From contig CM060130.1 in the NCBI GenBank assembly GCA_030522415.1, positions 21,588,965-21,652,964 on the forward strand: DNA of 64,000 bases, read 5' to 3'. Below the pieces are notes generated by a model. It searched no databases and had not been told where the DNA came from. It saw only the letters and a list, made by a program, of their open reading frames with translations. The stretch comes from Channallabes apus. Its lineage: Eukaryota; Chordata; Actinopteri; Siluriformes; Clariidae. The first letter of the stretch is position 1. Every line of letters starts with the position of its first letter. Shown here in pieces: positions 21,531-32,467 of this stretch. The translations under genes and the position numbers were made by a program.

Positions 21531-22264
21531 ATAATAAGAAATATGAAAAAGATATATATAATATTTAAATATTTGTGTACACACACACAAATACATAGAT
21601 TTAAATATTTGTGTATTTTATATATATGTATGTGTAATATATAATTATGTACACATACAAATATAAAATTATATAACATTTTTAAACAAAGGCTAGATAT
21701 ATATATTACAAAAACAGAGTAACAGTTTTACATTTTAAACAAGAACAAAAAGAACATAAACAAGAACACTTGAATTGTTGTCAGCTGTTAATGGCTCATT
21801 TCTTATATCCACCACCCCCAGCTCTTCCATGTTTTAGATGTTCTGTAGTGTCTGGGTTCCATTTTCTTTACTGCATATGAGGGAAGTGAATATAAAAAAA
21901 AAAATGTAAAATTGTAGGGTAAATGACATGCAATTAATTTGAATTATGATCCTACAACTGCATTAAAAAATACATCTTGGATGTTAACATGCATCACATT
22001 ACATTTCACTGTTGAATAATCTTTTGTTAATAAAAGATGTTCTGCATTAAATGTGTGCTGGGTTAATGAAAAAACAGCATGTCCCCCCCCCCCCCCCCCC
22101 TTTCAAAACCAACTGTGGTTGAGAAAGTCCCATAAGTAGGTGTGTACTGTAACTGTGTGAATGTGAACAGAACATTTTTGTGGTTTTTTAGACAATATTC
22201 CTTGAATAGATATACCAATAAAAACTACATAAATAATAAAAATAAAAATCACGTCATAAGGCCA
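21531..22264. other. AT-rich stretch with poly-C run
   Basis: Low-complexity AT/CA sequence at 21540-21680 and a roughly 17-20 bp poly-C run near 22084-22100. No gene recognised. Confidence 0.5.
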
Positions 22265-23345
22265 AAATCAAAGGCCATTCCAAGATGGCACCGGTGAGGT
22301 CGGCCGCCGTCACGACTGCTCCGGCCACCTTTTCTTTGTTTTTGTTATTTAAGTTAGTTTTCAGTGTTTTAAAATCGGCAAAATCATCACCATTGAGTAC
22401 ATTAGGTATGATAGAGACAATATGATAGGTATACAATGCACTCACAATGCGACGTTTTTAACTCCGGATCAGAGCTGGCCGAGTGAGATCCTGAGGGAGA
22501 ACAATGGACGCGACACGAAGCGGCGGCCCCGAGGGAAGCGAGCCGACGTTAGGAATAGGCTCAGAGCCCGTGCACACTGCACACCTCTGCCTAGCATCCT
22601 GCTCGCCAACGTCCAGTCACTGGAAAACAAACTCGATGACCTCAGGGCCGGGATAAAGTTCCAGAGAGACATTCGGGACTGCAATCTCCTATGCTTCACC
22701 GAGACATGGCTGAACCCAGCGGTGCCAGACCATGCCATACAACCAGCCGAGTTCTTCTCGGTTCACCGCATGGACAGGACGCGGGACTCTGGGAAGTCAA
22801 GGGGAGGCGGCGTGTGCTTAATGGTGAACAACAGCTGGTGCAACAGCGCGAGCGTTGTTCCTCTTACACGCTCCTGCACACCAAACCTGGAACTACTGTC
22901 CATCATGTGGCGTCCATTTTATCTTCCACGGGAGTTCACATCGGCCATAATCAGTGCCGTTTACGTACCACCACAAGCGGACACAGACATTGCCTTATGC
23001 GAGCTGCATGAGGCACTCACACAGCACCAGACACAAGACCGGGACGCTGCGCTCATTGTAGCAGGGGACTTTAATAGTGCCAACCTCAAACGCACAGCGC
23101 CGAACTTTCATCAGCACATCACCTGCCCTACCAGGGGTGAAAGAACACTAGATCATTGTTATACAACGGTCAAGGACGGCTACAAGGCACAATCTCGTCC
23201 AGCGTTTGGTAAATCCGACCACGCCGCCATCTTCCTCATGCCAAAATATAAACAAAGGCTGAAACAGGAAGTTCCGGTTCAGAGGGAGGTCGCGCGCTGG
23301 ACGGACCAATCAGTGGCCGCGTTACAGGACTTTGATTTCTCATTT
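22265..23345 (+). mobile_element. L2/Rex1-like LINE, 5' half only
   Basis: The 5' untranslated start includes CCAAGATGGCACCGG (AAGATGGC-type 5' ends are common in LINEs), followed by the endonuclease coding region. Sequence similarity stops near 23345 in a T-rich run, before any reverse transcriptase. Because LINE copies normally lose the 5' end, this copy must have lost its 3' half after insertion. Confidence 0.75.
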
Positions 23346-23369
23346 TTTATTTATTTATTTTTTTTCTAA
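22422..23369 (+). pseudogene. LINE apurinic-type endonuclease domain, truncated
   Basis: A 315-codon frame. After a basic N-terminal segment come the APE-type endonuclease blocks: LLANVQSLENKLDDLRAG, LLCFTETWLNPAVPD, RGGGVCLMVNNSWC, SAVYVPPQAD, IVAGDFNSANL and FGKSDHAAIFL. These carry the Asn, Glu, Asp and His residues of the nicking site that starts target-primed reverse transcription. The family protein would be about 900-1000 residues with a reverse transcriptase after this domain; here the frame ends in FFIYLFFF from a T-rich run, so it is truncated. The start is uncertain because the frame is open upstream of NVQSLENK; I keep the first ATG. L2 or Rex1 affiliation is inferred from wording of the motifs only. 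Confidence 0.78.
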
Positions 23370-23711
23370 CCGTCCAGTCCAGTCAATTCAATGTCTGTAA
23401 TGTGAATACTCTCAGTCACTGATATTTTTTATCCCTTAAATCAGTCTTCTATCCTGTCATTAGTTGCAATATATTCTTAACCTTAGGTTACTCTTAAAGT
23501 TCCCATATGCTACTACTTAAATTCACCTTGATACCCTACAATTTTCTCACGTGTTGGCTACAGATGTAACTGCATACTTGTTCTTGTGATGAACTTGAGT
23601 GGAGAGTTGTGATTCCGCGTTGTTCCTGTCACTCTAGTTGGTTCTTCTGACCCATGCACTTTGCATGCAGATGAAGGTCTGTTGGGGTATACAGGAGAGG
23701 TTACTAGCACT
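23346..23711. other. Junction region between LINE and retrovirus remnant
   Basis: The bases after 23640 may belong to the 3' part of the retroviral pol/env junction on the minus strand, but I recognise no envelope motif. The rest is unassigned. Confidence 0.3.
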
Positions 23712-24003
23712 TTACTGTTCACCCTTGTTGACCTCTACGTGCACTCTCTTCAGATTCTTTGGTTCTGGGACGCGCTTACAGTGACTGGCGTGTATCCATG
23801 TTGCTCGTTCCGCTACCTTAACTGTTGTCTGCGTCACAAGGAGCACCTGGAACGGTCCCAGCCACCTTCTAGTCCTCCAACTCTTTCTCCTGAAATCTTT
23901 TACCACTACCCAGTCCCCTGGCTTCAGGTTATGCACGATTCCCTCTGCTGGTTGTGGCAGGGCCTCTTTCACTTGGGCCTGTACTTGAGATAAAACAGCA
24001 GAG
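23712..24003 (-). pseudogene. ERV integrase C-terminal domain
   Basis: The frame reads LKPGDWVVVKDFRRKSW, then a TRRWLGPFQVL block, then KVAERATWIHASHCKRVP, the SH3-like DNA-binding end of gammaretrovirus-type integrases. It ends about 30 residues later, as family members do. The catalytic core that should precede it is absent: upstream sequence is the Rex3 tail at 24004. In intact relatives the env gene overlaps this end; here none is recognised. Confidence 0.85.
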
Positions 24004-26640
24004 ATCCATCCATCCATCCATTTTCTTCCGCTTATCCGAGGTCGGGTCGCGGGGGCAGCAGCTTCAGCAGGGATGCCCAGACGTCCCTCTCCCTGGCCAC
24101 TTCTTCCAGCTTTTCCGGGGGGATCCCAAGGCGTTCCCAGGCCAGCCGAGAGACATAGTCCCTCCAGCGTGTCCTGGGTCTTCCCCGGGGTATCTTTCTG
24201 GTGGGGCGTGTCCGGAACACCTCACAAGGGAGGCGTCCAGGGGGCATCCTAAATAGGTGCTCAAGCCACCTCATCTGGCTCCTCTCGATGCGGAGGAGCA
24301 GCGGCTCTACTCTGAGCCCCTCCCGGATGACCGAGCTTCTCACTCTATCTCTAAGGGAGAGCCCAGACACCCTGCGGAGGAAACTCATTTCGGCCGCTTG
24401 TATTCGCGATCTTGTTCTTTCGGTCACTACCCACAGCTCATGACCATAGGTGAGGGTAGGAACGTAGATCGACCGGTAAATTGAGAGCTTTGCCTTTTGG
24501 CTCAGCTCCTTCTTCACCACGACGGACCAATACAGAGCCCGCATCACTGCAGACGCTGCGCCGATCCGCCTGTCGATCTCCCGTTCCATTTTACCCTCAC
24601 TCATGAACAAGACCCTGAGATACTTAAACTCCTCCACTTGGGGCAGGATCTCACTCCCAACCCTGAGAGGGCACTCCACCCTTTTCCGGCTGAGGACCAT
24701 GGCCTCAGATTTGGAGGTGCTGATTCTCATCCCAGCCACTTCACACTCGGCTGCGAACCGATCCAGTGAGAGCTGTAGGTCGCAGGATGATGAGGCCAAC
24801 AGAACAACGTCATCTGCAAAAAGCAGTGACCCAAGCCTGAGCCCACCAAACTGTACCCCCTCAACGCCCTGGCTGCGCCTAGAAATCCTGTCCATAAAAA
24901 TTATGAACAGGATCGGTGACAAAGGGCAGCCCTGTCGGAGTCCTACTCTCACCGGAAACAGGTCCGACTTACTACCGGCAATGCGGACTAAGCTCCGACA
25001 CCGGTTGTACAGGGACCGGACAACACTTAACAGGGAATCCGATATCCCATACTCCCGGAGTACCCCCCCACAGGACTCCCCGAGGGACACGGTCGAATGC
25101 CTTCTCCAAGTCCACAAAGCACATGTAGACTGGTTGGGCAAACTCCCATGCCCCCTCCAGGACCCTGCTAAAGGTGTAGAGCTGGTCCACTGTTCTGCGA
25201 CCTGGACGAAAACCACACTGCTCCTCCTGAATCCGAGGTTCGATTATCCGACGGACCCTCCTTTCCAGGACCCCTGAATAGTCTTTCCCGGGGAGGCTTA
25301 GGAGTGTGATCCCTCTGTAGTTGGAACACACTCTCCGGTCCCCCTTCTTGAAGAGGGGGACCACCACCCCGGTTTGCCAGTCCAGAGGCACTGTCCCCGA
25401 TGTCCATGCAATGTTGCAGAGACGTGTCAACCATGACAGCCCTACAACATCTAGAGCCTTTAGGAACTCCGGGCGGATCTCATCCACCCCCGGGGCCCCG
25501 CCACCACGGAGCCTTTTGATCACCTCGGCGACCTCGGCCCCAGAGATGGAAGAGTCCACCTCTATGTCCCCAGACTCTACGTCCTCATCGGAAGGCATGT
25601 TGGTGGAATTAAGGAGGTCTTCGAAGTACTCCCCCCACCGACCCACAACGTACCGAGTCGAGGTCAGCAGCGCACCATCCCCACTATACACTGTGTTGAC
25701 CGTGCACTGCTTTCCCCTCCTGAGATGCCGGATGGTGGACCGGAATCTCTTCGAAGCCGTCTGGAAGTCATTCTCCATGGCCTCCCCAAACTCCTCCCAC
25801 GCCCGGGTTTTTGCCTCAGCAACCACCGAAGCCGCATTCCGCTTGGCCTGCCGGTACCTATCAGCTGCCTCCAGAGTGCCACCAGCCAAAAAGGCCCGGT
25901 AAGACTCCTTCAGCTTGATGGCCTCCCTCACCGCCGGTGTCCACCAACAGGTTCTTGGGTTGCCACCGCGACAGCCACCGACCACCTTACAGCCACAACT
26001 CCGGTCGGCCGCCTCGACAATGGAGGCGCGGAACATAGTCCATCCAGACTCAATGTCCCCCACCTCCCCCAGGACGTGGTTGAAGCTTTGCCGGAGGTGG
26101 GAGTTGAAGCTCGTCCTGACAGGGGACTCTGCCAGACGTTCCCAGCAGACCCTCACAATTCGTTTGGGTCTACCAGGTCTGACCGGCATCCTACCCCGCC
26201 AACGAAGCCAACTCACCACCAGGTGGTGATCAGTTGACAGCTCCGCCCCTCTTTTCACCAGAGTGTCCAAGACATGTGGTCGAAAAAAGTCGATCATCGA
26301 ACTGCGGCCTAGGGTGTCCTGGTGCCAGGTGCACATATGGACACCCTTATGCCTGAACATGGTGTTCGTTATGGACAATCCATGACGAGCACAGAAGTCC
26401 AATAACAAAACACTGCTCTGGTTCAGATCGGGGGGGGGCTGTTCATCCCAATCACACCGTTCCAGGTCTCACTGTCATTGCCCACGTGAGCATTGAAGTA
26501 CCCCAACAGAACGATGGAGTCCCCAGGAGGGACGTTCTCTAGTGCCCCCTGCAGAGACCCCAAAAAGGGCGGGTACTCCAAACTGCTGTTCGACGCATAA
26601 GTGCAAACAACAGTAAGGATCTGTCCCCCCACATGGTCCT
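24004..26640 (-). mobile_element. Rex3: Rex3 (RTE-clade) non-LTR retrotransposon, 5'-truncated
   Basis: The 3' end (low coordinates) has the Rex3-type terminus CCGACCTCGGATAAGCGG followed by a GGAT repeat, here (ATCC)n at 24004-24020 on the plus strand. The forward RTX3 primer site used in fish surveys is present at 24914-24934, and the reverse site with one or two mismatches at 25360-25379. The 5' end stops inside the endonuclease domain at about 26640, directly against retroviral integrase sequence. No target duplication is evident, perhaps because flanking integrase sequence was deleted. Confidence 0.92.
24032..26640 (-). pseudogene. Rex3 endonuclease/reverse transcriptase, frameshifted
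   Basis: Three frames cover one protein. 26640-26423 holds the end of the endonuclease ([29 protein letters not shown], where the usual GDFNAHVG Asp is Tyr). 26408-24972 continues with GVHMCTWHQDTLGRSSMIDF and STDHHLVVSW, then the reverse transcriptase (GGGAPGVDEIRPEFLKAL, GVVVPLFKKGDRRVCSNYR, EEQCGFRPGRRTVDQLYTF, FVDLEKAFDRVPR). 25216-24032 carries VGLRQGCPLSPILF and the catalytic LLFADDVVLLASS, then the C-terminal YGHELWVVTERTRSRIQ and RPRTRWRDYVSRLAWERL. Frameshifts lie in the G-run near 26430 and near 25080. The long plus-strand frames here are antisense shadows. Confidence 0.9.
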
Positions 26641-27385
26641 TACCATGTGTCAATTTTGCATGATGAGGAAATAAAGCTTTTGGTAAACAAGGTTTGTTAT
26701 TGGGGCCGTACCATACCCCATTCCTCACTTTTCCCCCAGCCTTCGACCAGTCTTGCTTTTCTGCTGGGGTAGCTTGTGTCTGCAAATCCTGTAAATCAGC
26801 TGTTGGAACAGAAAATTTAGTCATGCACATCTTAACATTGTCATTAGGTGGTCTCGATGCCACTGTCTTTGCTGCTGCATCTGCTCTTGAGTTTCCCTGT
26901 GAAATTGGATAATTTTTCTTTGTGTGAGCTGTGCATTTACAAACGGCAATCGATTTAGGTAAAAGTATTGCCTTCATGAGGTCAGAAATCAGGCCGTGAT
27001 GGGCTTCCCTGATGATGTAAGAAACCAGTATATATAGTGACTGTTTTACCCTCAGCAAGTTTACATGCCTCTGTTAAAGCAATGAGCTCTGTTGCTTGTG
27101 CAGATAGATGTTTAGGAAGTGGCTCTGATTTTAATATACCATATGCAGTTACCATGGCATACCCTACGCAATTTTGGCCTGTTTTTTTTGTTCCTGAATG
27201 CTGATCCATCTACAAACATTTCCATTTCTGCATTCTGCAAAGGAATATCTTGTAAAACAGGTCTTGGGCTGCAAATTTCATTAGTTACAGCTACACAGTC
27301 ATGTGGTTCACCATCGCCTTCTGTAGGAAGAAGAGTAGCAGGATTAAGCACAGTGCATCTTTTTACTGTAACATTTGGCATCTCT
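26641..27385 (-). pseudogene. ERV RNase H and integrase N-terminal zinc domain
   Basis: Three overlapping frames cover this part. The first contains MFVDGSAFRN, the first catalytic Asp of retroviral RNase H. The next has YGILKSEPLPKHLSAQATEL with the catalytic Glu region (ELIALTEAC) and TIYTG where an Asp is expected (usually TIYTDS). The third has NSRADAAAK, the C-terminal Asp block, then the integrase zinc-domain start [15 protein letters not shown]. Rex3 sequence interrupts it directly after that point. Frameshifts lie near 27200 and 27050. Confidence 0.8.
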
Positions 27386-27485
27386 AATAAAATTGTTATA
27401 CCTCAACCATTGTGCTGTTGACATGTGTGCCGTTTTTTGTTCGAGGAGAAGTAGTGAAACTGCATGTGGAACCAATAAAGTTAAA

Positions 27486-28742
27486 TCACTGTACCCTACT
27501 ATTGTCCCTAGAAGCTGTTACAGCTTTTTCAGCAGCTGCAACGGCTCTTAAACACATTGGTAACCCTGCTGCTACAGGATCTAGTTTTGCTGAAAAATAG
27601 GCCACCGGCCTGAGTTTACTCCCATGTTCTTGCAATAGCACAGATGTCATACAACCTCGCTTTTCATCCACTGTCTGTACAAAAGGTTTATTTGGATTGG
27701 GGATCCCCAAAGTAGGTGTGGTTTGTAGTGCCAATTTCAAATTAGTGAATGCCTTTTCTGCCTCTTGAGTCCAACTAAGTGCACTGTGGGCCTGTAGGCC
27801 CTTCCCATGAGCTATCTCACTCAAGGGAGCCTTGAGGATTGCATAGTTAGGAATGAACGTTCTGCAATATGAACACACGCCCAAAAATGACATAAGTTGC
27901 TTTTTTGTTTTTAGTTTTGGAATTTCTTGAATTGCTTTTACTCTGTTTGGACCTAAAGTTTTACCTTGTTCTGATATCAGATGCCCCAAGAATTTTACCT
28001 GCTGTTGTACAAACTGTAATTTAGATAGACTTGCCTTGGGGCTCTTTTTTGCTAGGTGACAAAGCAAGGTTATGGTGTCCTTTTCACATTGCTCTTTAGA
28101 TGGCGCTGCTATCAAACAATCATCAACAAATTGAAGAAGGCTTGACCCTGGAGACAGGCTTTTTCTTAATGCTTCATTGTAAATTGTTGGTGATTCTGAG
28201 TATCCCTGACACAATCTCGTGAAAGTATATGGTTTCCCCTTAAATGAAAAAGCAAACCAGTACTGGCTGTCAGGGTGAACAGGAACGCTAAAAAATGCAT
28301 TGGCCAAATCTACAACTGAAAACCACCCGCTGCCCGGTGGGATTTGCGCTAGGATAGTGTATGGATTCGGGACATTTGGAGCTCTTGGTATTATTGCATC
28401 ATTTACTGCTTGAAGGTCCTGCACAAATCTCCAATCTTCAGGTTCACCTGGAATTTTTGCTTTTTTCACTGGAAAGATTGGTGTTCTAACTGGTGAGTGT
28501 TCACATGGGATTATCACTCCAGCCTTTAATAAAGAATTAAACACGGGAGTAATGCCTTCTATCACCTCAGCTTTCAATGGGTACTGTGTCTTACAAGGCC
28601 TATAATCTGACTTTGGTGTAATTCTTACTGGTTCAACATCACATACGAGCCCCACATCATGTTTTCCCTTTGCCCAAAGACTCTCTGGCACTGTTTTTAG
28701 CCTTGGGTCGCTTATCTCTATCTGTGGGAAGCTCCAATTCAC
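27486..28742 (-). pseudogene. ERV reverse transcriptase
   Basis: A 418-codon uninterrupted frame. Fingers and palm motifs appear in order: CKTQYPLKAEVIEGI, SPVRTPIFPVKK, WRFVQDLQAVND, FSVVDLANAFFSVPV, TRLCQGYSESPTIYNEAL, the catalytic LLQFVDDCLIAAP (FVDD instead of the commoner YVDD), VKFLGHLIS, LMSFLGVCSYCRTFIPNY, and the connection region with LSWTQEAEKAF and LRPVAYFSAKLD. This is the gamma/epsilon retroviral type rather than gypsy (no YLDD, and QGYSESPTIY). A frameshift within 28657-28742 separates it from the upstream linker. It is the best preserved part of the provirus. Confidence 0.88.
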
Positions 28743-29850
28743 TCTTATGATTCAATGTTGACACCAGAATTATCTCTACAGTTCTCTTAGCTTCTACCAA
28801 CCAGTTCAGACCGACCATGTATGTGTTCTTTGTTTTGCTATACCAAGTCTCTGTGTCTCCCACACGAACCCAATCATTAACTCTGAGGTTATTCAACACC
28901 CACGATCCCAATTCTTGCCATTCATTTTTGTTATTTTTGGATAATGACACATGACGATGTGACCCTTCTATGGTAAATGGGTGTGGCATGCCAGTTCTTA
29001 CACTTACTCTAGAGAGGTCTATAGATACGGCGCATCTATATTGATCCCAATATAGATCTTGAAATAATAGCATGTCTGGGTTTTGCAGTTCTCTAAACCA
29101 TTCACTCTCATACTCATTATCAGGCTTTTCACAATGAATGTGTGCAGTGCAGTGCAAATCATGTTCAGACATAAAACTTGTGTTAGTAGGGTTAATGCGG
29201 TCATGTGCTGCTTCCACGAGTGTCTGGTTCACTGAACTCGCAATAGATTGAGCCCATATCCACTCATACATGTACATCAATGGCCTGGTGTCATATTTCA
29301 CCCCCTGAATTTCTACTTCATCTTTCTCCACTACTTTTAGCCCTCCTGGGGTACTAATCAAACTCAATTCCAATTTGTTTATTAAATCACGCCCCAGGAG
29401 ATTAATAGGACAACAACTAGAAAGCAAGAATGAAAATTAAATTTTTTCTCCTTTATTAGTTTCACACTTGAGGGGTATAGAAAATTTTTATTTTACCATG
29501 ACACCAGATGCCCCTACTGAGCTCAGGTACCGTCCACTTGTTTTTACTGGCTCACTTAACTGACTGGATCTTATCACAGAGTTTCCTGCTCCAGAATCTA
29601 CCAGAAACATAATCTTTTCTCCTGCAACATTCAGCATATACACAGGCATTTGCTTATATGACTCTTCACCATACTTTGCGCAAGTGCCAAGATGTTCTTG
29701 CACATTTTCTAATCTTAATATAGTTTGTGAAATAAGTTCAGAAAGGTTAGTTGAAGAGGTTAGCTCTAGCGAATCTTCATTGCAAAGCATTAAAGGTTTT
29801 GACTCACCCTCTCCTTCGGGTCTGCTCCCCACGTCCCCGGCCTTTTTCTG
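28657..29850 (-). pseudogene. ERV protease and unusual protease-RT linker
   Basis: The protease active site FLVDSGAGNSVI lies near 29590-29610 and its C-terminal hallmark INLLGRDLINKLEL at about 29390. Two in-frame TAA codons fall between them (29488-29490 and about 29430). After the protease end, roughly 200 codons without any motif I recognise (containing YSKTKNTYMVGLNWLVEAKR and several Trp residues) precede reverse transcriptase. In murine-leukaemia-type viruses protease joins reverse transcriptase with only a short spacer, so this is an extra domain or a long linker. The frame is continuous with the nucleocapsid frame through one TGA. Confidence 0.78.
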
Positions 29851-31376
29851 TCAATTTCCACCCTGATCCTCACCTCTCCTAATCCATTCATCTCCTCTGC
29901 TCCTTCTCGGACAGTCTCTAATCCAATGGTCTTCACTTCCGCATGCATAACAGCCATTTGTTCTCCCACGACCACATCCACGGCCTCGTCGTCCTCTTCC
30001 ACGTCTCCTGTACTGTACATTCGCAGTTTGTCTTACCATCTGCAACACTGCCAGCTGAGCATTGTGACTCTGGTCATCTCTCTTCTTTTTGCGCTTATCT
30101 TTTTCTTGTGATACCAGCTTTTCCGCGTGTATTGCATGTTGGTCAATGAGACTAAGTTTTCCAGTGTCCCATCCAACACGTGTTTTTCACCTTCTGAGCG
30201 ATGTCCTCCTGTAATCCATTTATGAAACTGTTCCTCAAATGTGCTTCATACGGTGAAATTGCTGCCACAGACATGTCTGCAGGCCTCTCCAACCCGCTGT
30301 TTGCATCATGTACCTCAGTGAGACGGGTGAGATATTGTGACACGCTCTCTCCTGGTTGTTGTTTGCACATTGATATTTTAGTCATATCCATTTTTGCTGG
30401 GAACGCTTCTTTACACACTGCTGTAAGGCACACCACAAAACCGTTAAATGCTTGGTTTTCTTCATGATCAGCCTGAGCTCGCCGTGTGAAAACATTGTCC
30501 GTTGGCCAGGAATACTTAATCTTTGCAAAGTCCGCACCTAGTTTTCTCTCCAAAAGTCGTCGCATTTCATAAGACGTCGGGCGAAACTCTTAGCAAATTC
30601 TGCTCATTTCATCACCGAATTTCTGTCCTTCCACCTCTCTCGGGTCTGGGAGTTGTCCATGTGCATTTTCGATTTCCTTTATTGTCCATGGTCGGTGAAC
30701 AAGCATTGCTGTGCCATCCGCCCCTGCAACTTCCATCATTGGAGCAGTGTTTATTTGATGACCACTTCCTGTAGCTCCTAAGAGTTCCTCTCTCTCGTCC
30801 TCACTGTCATCAGGTGGTGGTTGTCGATCAGCCTTTTCTCTTTTCAGCTGAGCCTTGGTTCGAGTATGTGACGAAATTGGAGACAGAGCCGTGCTTGCTG
30901 TGCTGGGGCCTTGGGCCTGCCGAGAAGTCTCTTGTCCATGCTGTCTTACTGGATCTGCTGAAGGGGCTATCTGTCTAAGAACTGGGGGTTGCGGGGGGGC
31001 AGGCGTCCAGGTCGGGATCTGAAACAGACTTAACACACTGAAAAGAACCAATGTTTTGTGCTTGCATTTTAGGTTGTATGCGTTTTTCTCTAAGTTCTGC
31101 TTCTGTCTTCCACATATTAAATCCTACCCAATTAATGTTTACTTTGTTTTTCTTTTTGTTATTGTAATTATCTATCTCTTTTTGTTGCAATCTTGCATTC
31201 AATAATTCTATCTGGCGCCGGCTAAAACTCCCTGCTTCAGGAAAGCCACACTCCCTTATCCACATTTCTACTTGGGTAACAGCCTCAGGGCCATAATTTC
31301 TAAACATAAATTGGATGTTAGGTTTATCACAACCCCATGGAATCTTTTCTTTAGTTTTAGTTTTGCTGTTACCCAT
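29851..31376 (-). pseudogene. gag: ERV gag (matrix, capsid, nucleocapsid)
   Basis: Starts at the ATG at 31376-31374 with MGNSKTKTKEK, a likely N-myristoylation signal used to bring Gag to the plasma membrane. Matrix-like sequence follows, then a Pro-rich p12-like part, a capsid part (RPWTIKEIENAHGQLPDP, QPGESVSQYLTRLTEV), an Arg/Gly-rich stretch and one CCHC knuckle (CYACGSEDHWIRDC). Breaks: a frameshift near 31000 in a C-run, an in-frame TAA at 30590-30592, and a frameshift near 30100-30150. The frame ends in TGA at 29851-29853, in frame with the protease region, the arrangement used for stop-codon readthrough in gammaretroviruses. One knuckle and no second zinc motif fits class I-type Gag. 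Confidence 0.82.
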
Positions 31377-31424
31377 GATTTTTACTTGTCAATTTACCCG
31401 TGCCACTAACTCACAGTGCTCTCA

Positions 31425-31570
31425 CAGTCCCCTTGACTGCTACTGGTGCAGCTTGCACTCTGCCGTAAAGTCCTCTTGACTTTTACCGGTGCACTTTACA
31501 CTCTACCTTAATTTACCTCAACAGTCCCCTTGACTGTTTTTCCCCCCGTAAAGTCCACTTGACTTTTACG
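31425..31570 (-). promoter_or_regulatory. Four-hairpin array in the ERV 5' leader
   Basis: Upstream of gag, four short inverted repeats alternate between two stem types: CAGTC/GACTG at 31425-31439 and 31520-31538, and GTAAAGTC/GACTTTTAC at 31465-31486 and 31547-31570. On the RNA strand every loop is AAGNG (AAGGG, AAGAG, AAGGG, AAGTG). Stem changes are compensated while the loop is kept, which suggests RNA structure. The place is right for a genome-packaging element, but that role is inference. Confidence 0.55.
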
Positions 31571-32039
31571 TGTGCACCTTGCAACCCTGCACTCTTGATT
31601 TGATTTACCTCCGGAGGTCCTCACACCGAGCACGTCTGCTGCGGGGCCAAGTTTTCATAAACGAGGCGAAACCAGTACCCTATCTCTCTCTCTCTTTTGT
31701 GCGCCTTTGCACTTTTTTGGGTACTTCACAAGTCCCGGACTCGTATGATATATCCAAGTTTTAATCTATCCCAGCCACTGTGAGAAAGCGCACTTCTTAC
31801 TCAATTACAACTTACTTTGACAATTACAACTTAACGAAAAAGAATTTCCTTACCACACAATTTTAGTTCTTTTAACTCCGGTGTTGAGGTGACATGGTGA
31901 ATCCCCGGTCCCCTAGGATGTCAATTAGGCATTCGAGATGAAGTGAAAAGCCTCCAAGGCGCCAGCGCGCATGCGCCTCCGAGGGATTCTCCAATGCCGT
32001 CCTCAAACACAGAGAACTGCCGACAACGCCAAGTTGTGG

Positions 32040-32467
32040 TGGAAATTCTGGAAACAATATAAAGACAAGTAATTCATACACTGGGTAAGAACAAAGTAAC
32101 AAACGTTTTATTTCAAACTTCTGCAGAAGGACCAGTCTCATACAGCAAACAGTTGCAGCATAGAGAAAGATGATCTCTTTCTCTAGCTGACCTATTTTAT
32201 ACACAAACATCTCTGTTAACATAATCAACCCCCCCGTACATGAAGTTCCTACATTCAAACTCATGACTCTTTATCTACCCCACACCAGATGTCTATACCT
32301 TATCATTTATGCAGGGACAACTACAATCAGGTTGTTTCTATTCTGTTCTTGACCTTGTGTCTCTAAGCCTCGACAAACAAGTTCAAACTTCTAGCGTCTA
32401 CGTTAAACACTTACTACAAGGATCAAATAGAATTAATACATAATTATAATATGATTTTTCCATTACA
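32040..32467 (-). repeat. ERV 5' LTR (boundaries approximate)
   Basis: The upstream edge is set by the TGTAATGG start (complement of CCATTACA at 32460-32467) directly next to the ATATGCGC array. A polyadenylation signal AATAAA lies on the minus strand near 32110. The inner edge and the primer site are not certain, since no second LTR is present for comparison; the LTR may extend further toward 31640. Confidence 0.45.

Larger units (their letters stand above)
23640..32467 (-). mobile_element. Decayed endogenous retrovirus (class I/epsilon-like)
   Basis: Minus-strand order from 32467 downward: LTR and leader, gag, protease, a long linker, reverse transcriptase, RNase H, the start of integrase, a Rex3 insertion, then the integrase C-terminal domain. 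Motif wording (LGRDL protease end, SGWFSVVDLANAFFS, LLQFVDD, KDFRRKSWRTRRWLGPFQVL) places it nearest gamma/epsilon-type retroviruses of fish. Envelope and the 3' LTR were not found, and the integrase core is missing. Multiple stops and frameshifts mean it cannot produce virus proteins. Its 5' edge abuts the ATATGCGC array (copy C) at 32468. Confidence 0.85.

Noticed and set aside
21353..21568. Plus-strand frame over the SINE
   Set aside because: It translates the complement of a complete SINE (21136-21518); the equivalent frame appears at the other SINE copies.
23640..23712. ERV envelope gene start
   Set aside because: The position is right but no surface or transmembrane motif follows before sequence identity changes near 23345.
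24201..26237. Long plus-strand frames of up to 224 codons
   Set aside because: Antisense shadows of the GC-rich Rex3 reverse transcriptase gene on the minus strand.
31872..32264. 130-codon minus-strand frame
   Set aside because: It lies in the LTR/leader of the ERV and has no domain; it looks like chance.
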